Below, piece by piece: positions 1 to 5,899 of a stretch of DNA of 13,058 bases. The first letter of the stretch is position 1. Each line of letters starts with the position of its first letter. A model generated the notes under the pieces. The model was given only the letters and a program-made list of their open reading frames with translations, was not told where the DNA came from and searched no databases. A program made the position numbers and the translations under genes. The DNA is from Chloroflexota bacterium. Its GTDB lineage: Bacteria; Chloroflexota; Limnocylindria; Limnocylindrales; CSP1-4. The stretch is taken from positions 1-13,058 of the forward strand of contig JACQEF010000170.1 in NCBI GenBank assembly GCA_016200745.1, written 5' to 3'.

Positions 1-1
1 A

Positions 2-298
2 TCCGCCTCGGCAGCCGGCGACGGGAAGCCCGCTCGACGCGCGGTGGTCGAGGCGGTCCGGGTATCGGCCGGAGCGCTCGGGAACACGCCGGCCGTCGCG
101 CGGCGAAGCTACGTCCACCCCGCCGTGCTCGAGGCCTATCTCGACGGCACGATCGAGCCCCGCCGGGGGACGTCGTCGGGATCTGCCGGCCCCTCGTCCC
201 GGTCCATCGCGGGATCGGCCGCGGAGACGGCCGTGCTCCGACTGCTGCGTCGGCCGCTGGCACGGGATGCCAGGCGATCCGGGGCCGGATCTCGTTAG
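2..298 (+). CDS. DNA topoisomerase IB, C-terminal end (5' truncated by window)
   Basis: The reading frame is open from the window edge, so only the last 98 residues are visible. The stretch LGNTPAVARRSYVHPAVLEAY (visible residues 26-46) is the signature C-terminus of bacterial, poxvirus-like type IB topoisomerases. In that family the Tyr of the SYVHP segment (visible residue 37, codon at 110-112) is the nucleophile that forms the 3'-phosphotyrosyl link during relaxation of supercoils. The tail keeps the family's usual final helix (AETAVLRLLRR, about residues 78-88). The catalytic Arg/Lys residues lie upstream, outside the window. The TAG stop overlaps the stop of the convergent kinase gene by 3 bp. 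The family call is firm; completeness of the gene cannot be judged. Confidence 0.9.
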   Translation, partial: SASAAGDGKPARRAVVEAVRVSAGALGNTPAVARRSYVHPAVLEAYLDGTIEPRRGTSSGSAGPSSRSIAGSAAETAVLRLLRRPLARDARRSGAGSR

Positions 299-1077
299 TC
301 GGGGGCGAGCGCCGGACCTGACGCCGGCGAGGAGACCGGTCCGGGCGGGCGGCAGGGCAGCGCAAACCCGAATTCGGCGCCCCCGCCCGCCCGGGCGCGC
401 ACCCAGCTGTGCCCGTGCATCGCGTCGATCAGGCGGCCCGCCGCGAACAGGGCCAGGCTTCCGCGCGCCTGCGGGCTCCAGCCCGCCGATGGGTCGAGGG
501 TCTCGGTGGCGTCGACCGGGAGCGGACCCGAGTCGAGGAACCGGACGACGACCTCGTCGTCGCGGTTGTCGACCACGATCTCGATCGGACGCCCGTCGGT
601 GGTCTCGGCGATCGCATTGGCGAGCAGGTTGCGAACCACGTGGACGATCAACTGCTCGTCGACGCCGTCGACGGCGGCATCCCTGGCACCGAGGTAGCGG
701 ATCTCCTGTCCGGGGTTTCGCACGATCTCGCGCTCGATGGCGGTGACGATCAGGTGGCCGATGGCCACGGGTTCGCCGACGGGCGCGATCCCGCCGCGCT
801 CGGCCCGGAGCAGCACCAGGAGGTCCTCGACGATTCGGTAGAGCTGCTCTGCCTCCTGCCCGACGTCCGCGGCCACGGCGCGCCGCCGTGCCTCGGGCAG
901 ATCGCGGGTGGCTAGCAGGTGCGCTCCGCCATAGATCGTGGTGACGGGTGTCCGCAGCTCGTGCGACAGCACGCCGAGCAACTCCTCCCGTGCCAGCCGT
1001 CCGGACCACGCCGATCCATGGCCGGATCGTCGCGGCGGTCCGGTCGCCGGGGGGCGGGGCGCTGTGATCCGACGCAT
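295..1077 (-). CDS. Short sensor histidine kinase with degenerate ATP-binding domain
   Basis: A 260-residue protein consisting of a disordered Pro/Arg-rich start (1-28), a HisKA dimerisation domain with the H box SHELRTP (His39), and an HATPase-like domain. The N box is recognisable (NLLANAI, Asn150/Asn154), but the G1 box reads DSGPLP where DxGPGF is expected, the F box is absent (LDPSAGW), and the G2 box reads ARGSLALF instead of GxGLGLF. It has no PAS, HAMP or membrane segment. It closely resembles the kinase domain of the gene at 3067-4890, including the ending GAEFGFALP. It may be a dead kinase, a phosphatase or a dimer partner. I chose the ATG at 1077: an in-frame TTG at 1185 adds 36 low-complexity residues without a ribosome binding site, whereas 1077 has a possible -10 box at leaderless spacing. 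No response regulator is adjacent. Confidence 0.8.
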   Translation of the reverse strand: MRRITAPRPPATGPPRRSGHGSAWSGRLAREELLGVLSHELRTPVTTIYGGAHLLATRDLPEARRRAVAADVGQEAEQLYRIVEDLLVLLRAERGGIAPVGEPVAIGHLIVTAIEREIVRNPGQEIRYLGARDAAVDGVDEQLIVHVVRNLLANAIAETTDGRPIEIVVDNRDDEVVVRFLDSGPLPVDATETLDPSAGWSPQARGSLALFAAGRLIDAMHGHSWVRARAGGGAEFGFALPCRPPGPVSSPASGPALAPD

Positions 1078-1083
1078 CGTTCG

Positions 1084-1089
1084 ATCTTG
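1084..1089 (-). promoter_or_regulatory. Possible -10 box of the short kinase gene
   Basis: Read on the minus strand the hexamer is CAAGAT, followed by 6 nt and then the ATG at 1077. It keeps the key A2 and T6 of a -10 element but not T1. The spacing equals that of the better boxes at 7078, 8482, 8769 and 8811, so a leaderless start is possible. This is the weakest member of the set. Confidence 0.3.
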
Positions 1090-1271
1090 GGCGCCCTCGT
1101 GACCGCCAACCGTCACCGCGACGGGAGGGCGCGTTGCGAATCCCTCGCGGCTGCTCGATGCCGGCCAGGTGTTAGCCACCCGCAACGCCGACTGGGCGAC
1201 GGTGGGATGCGAGAGAGAGGGAGCGGCGGGCAGGCTGGGTGCTCACCCCTCATACGTCCCAGGAGGACCCC

Positions 1272-1460
1272 ATGAAGTCGTTGCTTGCCACCCTGGCCAT
1301 CGTCGCCACGATTGCCGTGGCCGCCTGCGGCTCGAGCGGCTCGAGTGGCTCGACCGAAAGCCTGGCCCCGATCACGTCGCCGGACACCTCGACCGCCCCG
1401 TCGATCGAGCCCTCGATGGCGCCGTCCGTCGACACGAGCGCCGCGCCGTCGGCCAGCTGA
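1272..1460 (+). CDS. Small Ser/Pro/Thr-rich lipoprotein
   Basis: A 62-residue protein with a lipoprotein signal: MK followed by a hydrophobic stretch (about residues 4-18) and the lipobox AVAAC, so the mature chain should start at the lipidated Cys19. The remainder is a disordered Gly/Ser then Ser/Pro/Thr/Ala-rich tail (GSSGSSGSTES, then repeats of the SIEPSMAPSVD kind) with no recognisable domain. The ATG at 1272 has a strong AGGAGG at 1261-1266, just upstream; an upstream in-frame start at 1239 is not needed. A perfect GC hairpin follows the stop. It is divergent from the short kinase, 194 bp apart. It is probably an outer-surface or envelope spacer peptide; the function is unknown. Confidence 0.75.
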   Translation: MKSLLATLAIVATIAVAACGSSGSSGSTESLAPITSPDTSTAPSIEPSMAPSVDTSAAPSAS

Positions 1461-1485
1461 TCGGCGCAGCCACCAGGCACGAAGC

Positions 1486-1511
1486 ACGCCCCGCCGATCG
1501 GCGGGGCGTTT
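1486..1511 (+). terminator. Intrinsic-terminator-like hairpin after the lipoprotein gene
   Basis: Bases 1486-1509 form a perfect 24-bp inverted repeat centred on CGATCG, with arms beginning ACGCCCCGCC, followed by TTT at 1509-1511. It starts 26 nt after the lipoprotein stop. The T run is short, as is usual in GC-rich genomes. Its symmetry means it could also end transcripts arriving from the minus-strand gene at 1573-1962. Confidence 0.7.
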
Positions 1512-1520
1512 CGAATCGTG

Positions 1521-1556
1521 TCGCTGGACGGTCGTCTCGCTGGACGGGCGGTCGTC
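1521..1556. repeat. Short imperfect tandem duplication
   Basis: TCGCTGGACG followed by GTCGTC occurs at 1521-1536 and again at 1537-1556, the second copy carrying an extra GGCG. It lies in the gap between the terminator hairpin and the end of the minus-strand membrane protein gene. No function is evident. Confidence 0.7.
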
Positions 1557-1572
1557 GCCCGCTGGCTGGGCC

Positions 1573-1962
1573 TCAGGCTCCCTCGTGAAGGCCCCGCTCC
1601 AGCCAACCCTGGTTGGCGCGCTCGAGGATCGTCAGGCCCATGCTCGCCGCGGGAAGCATGGCGGCGGCCACCAGCAGGCGGTTGGCACCGCCGAACAGCA
1701 GGCCCATCGCGAACCCGAGCGACAGGGCGCCACCGACGATCAGGACCTCGTCGCTCCCGGCGCGAATCTGGCGGTTGGCGTCGACGAGGACCGATCGCGC
1801 GCCTTCCGCGATGGCGGGCACCTGCGATGCCGCGTCGGATGCTGCCGCTGCCGCGCTGCCGGCCGCCGTGGAGACGGCGTCGCCCATCACCGCGACTCGA
1901 TGCCGGACGCCGCGCTCCGTCTCGTCGGCGGAGGTCCGCGTCATGTCCTGCGTGGTTGCCAT
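1573..1962 (-). CDS. Small Ala-rich membrane protein, unknown function
   Basis: A 129-residue protein. Residues 1-70 are hydrophilic and Ala-rich and probably helical (STAAGSAAAAASDAASQVPA). Two hydrophobic segments follow: about 73-91 (VLIVGGALSLGFAMGLLFGG) and about 95-113 (RLLVAAAMLPAASMGLTIL). A short polar tail ends the chain. The layout recalls small stress-associated membrane proteins with an amphipathic N-terminal part and a terminal hairpin, such as YtxH or DUF3618 types, but I cannot assign a family. The ATG at 1962 is preceded by AAGGAGG at normal spacing; the open frame continues upstream, but those residues look non-coding. It is on the same strand as glsB, though a strong hairpin lies between them. 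Confidence 0.7.
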   Translation of the reverse strand: MATTQDMTRTSADETERGVRHRVAVMGDAVSTAAGSAAAAASDAASQVPAIAEGARSVLVDANRQIRAGSDEVLIVGGALSLGFAMGLLFGGANRLLVAAAMLPAASMGLTILERANQGWLERGLHEGA

Positions 1963-2026
1963 TCGGGCCTCCTTGTGGTGGTGGCCGGGATCGAACGGTC
2001 GTGCCCTCGATCCGGCCCAAACGCGA

Positions 2027-2059
2027 CGGACGACCCGGGGAGGGGGCCCGGGTCGTCCG
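2027..2059. repeat. Strong 13-bp inverted repeat (hairpin), possible terminator or attenuator
   Basis: Arms 2027-2039 (CGGACGACCCGGG) and 2047-2059 are perfect reverse complements around a 7-nt purine loop. On the minus strand the structure lies about 65 nt upstream of the ATG at 1962 and is followed by CGCGTTTGG, which is only a poor T tract. It could terminate glsB read-through, act as an attenuator of the 129-residue gene, or stabilise its mRNA. Confidence 0.6.
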
Positions 2060-2309
2060 ATCTGGGTCCGGAGGGAACGCCCCGTCACAAGCGCTTCCGG
2101 ACGTTGGATTCGATGTTGGCGTCGAGCCGCTCCTACCGGTGCGTCCCCGTCTCGACCGGATGACCGTACGCGGCGGCCCGGTCCGTCTCCCTTACGGAGA
2201 TCGGCCGACACCTTGCAGTTACCTATCGGCGCCGCCGCGCCGTCGGAAGGTTTGGCGTCGACCCCCGAGCCCCCAGTAGCAGGGAGGTCGACTGCGTGAA
2301 GCCTGCGGC

Positions 2310-2330
2310 GGCGCGGGTCTCGCCCGCGCC
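2310..2330 (-). terminator. GC hairpin downstream of glsB
   Basis: Arms GGCGCGGG (2310-2317) and CCCGCGCC (2323-2330) pair around a 5-nt loop, about 60 nt beyond the glsB stop on the minus strand. No T tract follows, so it is a weak terminator candidate resting on structure and position only. Confidence 0.35.
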
Positions 2331-2389
2331 TGCCCGCCGGCCCTCGGCCGTTGCAGCGATGTGCCGCCTGACCGGCCGAGCCGCGGGCA

Positions 2390-2668
2390 TCAGATGGTCC
2401 CGCGACCGGTGCGCCGGCCGGTGAACATCCCGACGACGACCACGACGATGATCGCGCCGATCGTGGCCACGACGATCGAGCTCACGTCGAGCGGCCCGTC
2501 GATCGGGTGGCTGTTGAACAGGACGGCGGCAATCCAGCCGCCGACGAGTGCCCCCACGATCCCGAGGACGATGTGGCCGATGACACCGAGACCCTCGTCG
2601 CCCTTGACGAGAAACCCGGCAAGATACCCGGCGATCGCACCGAGCACGATCCAAGCAATGATGCTCAC
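2390..2668 (-). CDS. GlsB/YeaQ/YmgE family stress-response membrane protein
   Basis: A 92-residue inner-membrane protein with the family pattern: three hydrophobic helices at about 3-20 (IIAWIVLGAIAGYLAGFL), 27-50 (GVIGHIVLGIVGALVGGW) and 62-82, and the Gly-rich motifs typical of what is often annotated as transglycosylase-associated protein. The usual length is 80-95 residues, so it is complete. The biochemical role is not established; family members are induced by general, acid or envelope stress. The GTG at 2668 is supported by AGGAGG at normal spacing. It lies between two related histidine kinases and beside other small envelope proteins. Confidence 0.92.
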   Translation of the reverse strand: MSIIAWIVLGAIAGYLAGFLVKGDEGLGVIGHIVLGIVGALVGGWIAAVLFNSHPIDGPLDVSSIVVATIGAIIVVVVVGMFTGRRTGRGTI

Positions 2669-3066
2669 GGTCTTCCTCCTGGCTGGTTCATCCCGAAGCC
2701 GGGACGATCGCCAATCTCGGGCCGCGGCGACACGCCGGCGATAACGCGCGGGAGCGGTGGCCTATCAAGATGCTGTCAGTGGCCGCGCTGCAACTCATCT
2801 GCGATGTCGGTGCTCGCGGCCCCCACGCGCTCGGGATGCCCGGCCGTCGATTCTTGCCGCGCCCATCGACGACTTGCGCATCGGCCCGGAGGTCCACCCC
2901 ATTGACGCTGCGACAGCGGATCGCTTCCCGCACGGTGTCGGGAATGGAGGAAGCTCGACCGGGGCGCCGGGCCGACCGCGCCATGGACGTGCTGCAGTAC
3001 GGGATGGCCGGGCTGGCCATCGCCGTCGCGCTGCTGCTCGCCGCGCTCCGCTGATCGGACCCGCGG
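2669..3066. other. 398-bp gap holding glsB upstream region and one doubtful small ORF
   Basis: On the minus strand this contains the glsB ribosome binding site and whatever promoter glsB uses; I see no good -35/-10 pair. On the plus strand the only candidate gene is the short membrane peptide at 2944-3054. The stretch 2770-2940 shows no family resemblance in any frame. Confidence 0.45.
2944..3054 (+). CDS. Possible single-helix membrane micropeptide
   Basis: The candidate is 36 residues: a basic start (MEEARPGRRADRA) followed by MDVLQYGMAGLAIAVALLLA and a final Leu-Arg, an ideal single transmembrane helix in N-in orientation ending just before the kinase gene. The frame is open further upstream to an ATG at 2770, but those residues look non-coding. 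Neither the ATG at 2944 nor that at 2983 has a convincing ribosome binding site, and Ala/Leu-rich frames arise by chance in GC-rich DNA. I report it because of the well-formed helix and its place among other small membrane proteins. Confidence 0.3.
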   Translation: MEEARPGRRADRAMDVLQYGMAGLAIAVALLLAALR

Positions 3067-4890
3067 CTATTCGTCCAGCTCGGGGAGGGCGAACCCGAAT
3101 TCGGCCCCGTGACTGTCGCGTGGCCGCGCCCAGATCCGGCCACCCATCGCCCGGATGAGCCGCGCGCAGACGAACAGCCCGATCCCGGCGCCTCCGGCGA
3201 CCGTCGCCGTGCCCGGCGACCGGTAGAAGAGCTCGAACAGCCGGTCGGTCTCCTCGACCGGAAAGCCGGGGCCGTCGTCGAGGACGCGGACGATCACCTC
3301 GCGTTCGCCCGCCTCCGCCCGGATCGTGACCGTCGAGTCGATGCCACCGTACTTCGCGGCGTTCGACAGGAGATTGCGGACGACCTGCTCGACATAGGTC
3401 GGATCGGCGCTGACCGTCGGCAGGCCCGTCTCGATGTCGAGCTCGAAGGTGACGCCCGGCCAACGGCCGTCCTCCGACCGCACGACCCGAGGCAGGAGCC
3501 GCTGGATGAGGACCGGCTCCCAGCCGATCTCCCCGGCGTCCTCGCCGAAGCGGTTGAGGGCGACGACGTCCTCGACCAGCCGCTGCAACCGCTCCGCCTC
3601 GTCGTGGATGTCGCGGAAGATGCCCAGCTTGGTCTCCGGATCGAGGTTGGAATTGGGCCGGGCCAGGAGCTTGGCGCCGCCGAAGATGGTGGTCACCGGC
3701 GTGCGCAGCTCGTGCGACAGCACGCCGATGAACGTCTGGCGGACCGCCTCGAGCCGTCGCGCCTGGGTCACGTCGCGCATCATCTCGATGGTCTCGGCGG
3801 CCGTGGGCGCCAGGGTCGAGGCGCTGGCCACCGGGTAGGTCGACAGCTCGACCCAGCGTTCGGGCTCGCCGGCGGTCCGAAGCTCCACGGGGCCGCCCGC
3901 CTCGCCGAGGTGCGGGGCGGCGCCGTCGGGATCCGCGAGCTGACCGAGGATGTCGTCATACGTCCGGGCTTCGACGCCGGGAAAGAGCGCGTCAGTGGCG
4001 GGGTTGGTCAGCGTGATCGCGCCCTCGATCGTGCACACGACGACGGCCTCGCCCATGGCCGCGATCACGGCGTTCAGCTCGGCCGCGCGGGCGTGCTCGG
4101 CCTGGGCCAGTCGCTGGAGGCGGACCTGGGCCTCGATCCGGTCGCGGATGTCCCGGCCGATGGCCAGGATCGTTCGCGTCCCGCCCGGCAGCTCGACCGA
4201 CTGGAGCACGACCTCCATCGAGATCGGGCCGCCGTTCGCCGGGAGGTAGTCGAGCATGGTCGTCGTGGCGCCCCGTCGGTCGCCCGTCAGGGTCTCGACG
4301 ACGGCCGTGAGGCGCTCCACGTCGCCCTCGCGCAGCAGGGCGTCCATGGACAGGCCGGTGAGCTGGTCGCGCGAGCGCCCAAGCAGCTCGAGCGCCCCGC
4401 GGTTCACCTCCTCGATCCGGAAGGTCGTCGGATCGAACACGATGATCGCCTCGACGACGGAGTCGAGGATCAGCCGGAGCCGGTCCGCGGCCCGGTAGGC
4501 CCGTTGCAGGTCGTCGATGTCGGTGGCCGTGCCGGCCCAGCCGGCGATCCCGCCGGCCTCGTCGCGTTGCGGGACCACCAGCACCAGGAACCAGCGGTAG
4601 ACGCCGTCCCGCCGGCGCAGGCGGACGGTTCGCTCGAAGGCCTCGCCGCTGGACAGGACCGAGGCCCAACGCAGGTCGAAGCCGGGAGCGTCCTCGGGGT
4701 GGATGTCGAGCGCGTGCCGGAGCGGGAGCGACGTGTCCGGTGCCGTCCCCGCGTACTGCGTCCAGCGGGGGTTGGCCTGGAGGATCCGGCCGGCGACGTC
4801 CGTGGCCCAGGCCAGCTGCGGGATCGCGTCGATGAGCCCGGGTTCCGATCGAGGAACGAGGCCCGACTCCGTCCTGCTCGCTTGCGCCAC
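3067..4890 (-). CDS. PAS-PAS-PAS sensor histidine kinase
   Basis: A 607-residue soluble kinase. PAS1 with a PAC end spans about 18-128 (IPQLAWATDVAGRILQANPRW; GWAGTATDIDD), PAS2 about 138-252, PAS3 about 268-376, then HisKA (H box SHELRTP, His393), and a complete HATPase domain: N box NLLSNAAKY (506-514), G1 DDGPGF (538-543), F box LFELFYRS (551-558), G2 GAGIGLF (567-573). It should autophosphorylate His393 and pass phosphate to an Asp-bearing regulator not present here. There is no membrane segment, so it senses an internal signal. No cofactor-specific residue is evident in the PAS domains. The start is GTG at 4890 with a modest AAGG about 10 nt upstream. It is divergent from the cupin gene, 206 bp apart. 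The kinase half is paralogous to the degenerate kinase at 295-1077. Confidence 0.93.
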   Translation of the reverse strand: MAQASRTESGLVPRSEPGLIDAIPQLAWATDVAGRILQANPRWTQYAGTAPDTSLPLRHALDIHPEDAPGFDLRWASVLSSGEAFERTVRLRRRDGVYRWFLVLVVPQRDEAGGIAGWAGTATDIDDLQRAYRAADRLRLILDSVVEAIIVFDPTTFRIEEVNRGALELLGRSRDQLTGLSMDALLREGDVERLTAVVETLTGDRRGATTTMLDYLPANGGPISMEVVLQSVELPGGTRTILAIGRDIRDRIEAQVRLQRLAQAEHARAAELNAVIAAMGEAVVVCTIEGAITLTNPATDALFPGVEARTYDDILGQLADPDGAAPHLGEAGGPVELRTAGEPERWVELSTYPVASASTLAPTAAETIEMMRDVTQARRLEAVRQTFIGVLSHELRTPVTTIFGGAKLLARPNSNLDPETKLGIFRDIHDEAERLQRLVEDVVALNRFGEDAGEIGWEPVLIQRLLPRVVRSEDGRWPGVTFELDIETGLPTVSADPTYVEQVVRNLLSNAAKYGGIDSTVTIRAEAGEREVIVRVLDDGPGFPVEETDRLFELFYRSPGTATVAGGAGIGLFVCARLIRAMGGRIWARPRDSHGAEFGFALPELDE

Positions 4891-4985
4891 TGGCCGTACA
4901 CCTTCATCGACGGGCGTGATTCGTGTCCGCGAAGGGGATCATGACGGACCACGAGCCGCGCTACTGGACCACGGCCCGCGTTTCG

Positions 4986-5015
4986 GATGGTGTGGCGGCG
5001 GGCTGCCACACCATC
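4986..5015. repeat. 11-bp inverted repeat, candidate operator
   Basis: GATGGTGTGGC (4986-4996) and its exact reverse complement (5005-5015) are separated by 8 nt. It lies in the divergent gap between the PAS kinase and the cupin gene, about 30 nt upstream of the cupin -10-like box, the position of an operator or activator site. A transcript terminator is less likely because no T tract follows on either strand. Confidence 0.6.
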
Positions 5016-5044
5016 GCATCGGCATCGCACGGCGGGCCCGCGGC

Positions 5045-5050
5045 TATACT
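5045..5050 (+). promoter_or_regulatory. Candidate -10 box of the cupin gene
   Basis: TATACT matches the sigma-70 -10 consensus at five of six positions in very GC-rich surroundings. Transcription would start near 5057, leaving a leader of about 40 nt with GAGG at 5082-5085 before the ATG at 5097. No -35 element is recognisable. Confidence 0.5.
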
Positions 5051-5096
5051 GCCACCCCGGCAGCCAACCCCCGCCGGGCGTGAGGTAACCCGTTCC

Positions 5097-5891
5097 ATGC
5101 ATGTCGCCATGCCCGATCTTCGGGCGCTCCGTCAGGGCGGCCTCGTCCTCCGCTATGCGGTCCTCGGATCGATCGCCTTCGTCCTGGTCGAGGTGCCGGA
5201 GACGGGCTCGGCCGGCACGACGCTCGAAACGCCGTCACGGCAGGCCATCTGGGCGGTGGTGATCGACGGCGAGCTCACGTACGAGGCGAACGGTCGGTCG
5301 CTGGGCATCCCGGCGGGCCACGCGTTGCATGTCCCCGGCGGCGAACCGGAGCACCGCCTGCGGGCCCTGGGTGGCTCGCGGCTCGCCGGTTTCCAGCCGA
5401 TCGACCCCTCGGTCGAGATCACCGACCGGCTGCTCGCGGAGCAGGGCTTCGAGATCCTTGGACCGGCGGCGGGTGGCGCGACCGCGCCGCTCGTCATGCC
5501 GACGTCGGCCCGAGGCATGGCCCCGCCGGGGGTCATCGAGGCGCGCACGTCGTCCATGCCGCCGTACGCGATGACCCTGGCGCAGTTCGGCCCGTCGAGC
5601 GGGTACACCGCGGACTGGTGCGATGCGCCGCACTGGGGCCTGGTGACCGACGGCCAGCTGGTCATCGAGTACGAGCACGACGTCGAGATCGTGACCGCGG
5701 GTGACGTCTACCACTGCCCGTCCGGGGCGCCCGCCCATCGGCTCGAGGCCGCCGATCCGGCCACGGTCGTCGACCTCACGCCGATCGAGGCGATCGTCGG
5801 CAATCACCGCCTCGCGGAGTGGCGGCGCACGGCGTTCAGCCAGGCGGCCGACCGCGCCGCGGAGGAAGTCTCGGTGGTCGCGCTCGGCTGA
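5097..5891 (+). CDS. Two-domain cupin protein
   Basis: A 264-residue protein with two cupin beta-barrel cores. The first is at about 48-100 (VVIDGELTYEANGRSLGIPAG, then HVPGGEPEHRL), the second at about 170-228 (GLVTDGQLVIEYEHDVEIVTA, then CPSGAPAHRLEA). The usual first metal motif (HxH...E) is missing from domain 1, and in domain 2 only His179 and His214 remain near the expected positions. Metal-dependent catalysis is therefore doubtful and a ligand-binding or storage role is as likely. The substrate cannot be named. The ATG at 5097 is supported by GAGG 11 nt upstream; a second ATG at 5109 is less well spaced. It converges on the sugar-dehydrogenase gene with only 4 bp between stops. Confidence 0.75.
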   Translation: MHVAMPDLRALRQGGLVLRYAVLGSIAFVLVEVPETGSAGTTLETPSRQAIWAVVIDGELTYEANGRSLGIPAGHALHVPGGEPEHRLRALGGSRLAGFQPIDPSVEITDRLLAEQGFEILGPAAGGATAPLVMPTSARGMAPPGVIEARTSSMPPYAMTLAQFGPSSGYTADWCDAPHWGLVTDGQLVIEYEHDVEIVTAGDVYHCPSGAPAHRLEAADPATVVDLTPIEAIVGNHRLAEWRRTAFSQAADRAAEEVSVVALG

Positions 5892-5899
5892 GCGCTCAG
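5888..5899. other. 12-bp palindrome containing both convergent stop codons
   Basis: CTGAGCGCTCAG is a perfect palindrome made of the cupin TGA stop, GCGC, and the TGA stop of the opposite gene. It is too short to be a strong terminator, and may be just the chance result of two TGA stops facing each other. Confidence 0.6.

Larger units (their letters stand above)
1963..2389. other. 427-bp non-coding gap between the two small membrane protein genes
   Basis: I see no convincing gene here. It holds the ribosome binding site of the 129-residue gene next to 1962, a strong 13-bp hairpin (2027-2059), a small 5-bp stem with a 5-nt loop at 2186-2200, and a GC hairpin at 2310-2330 just downstream of glsB. 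The long leader of the 129-residue gene may be regulated, but no known riboswitch is recognisable. Confidence 0.5.

Noticed and set aside
1078..1185. TTG start at 1185 for the short kinase
   Set aside because: It adds 36 low-complexity residues with no ribosome binding site or -10 box. The ATG at 1077 is better placed.
2741..2768. TTGATA plus TTATCG, 18 nt apart, as a glsB promoter on the minus strand
   Set aside because: The -35-like hexamer is good, but TTATCG is a poor -10 match and the leader would be long. Too weak to list.
2770..2943. Extension of the micropeptide to a 94-residue protein from the ATG at 2770
   Set aside because: The added residues show no secondary-structure pattern, no ribosome binding site and no family resemblance.
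3109..4944. A 611-codon open frame antisense to the PAS kinase
   Set aside because: Its translation is Arg/Asp/Gly-rich with no domain, and the opposite strand encodes a kinase with all motifs. Long antisense frames are expected in GC-rich genes.
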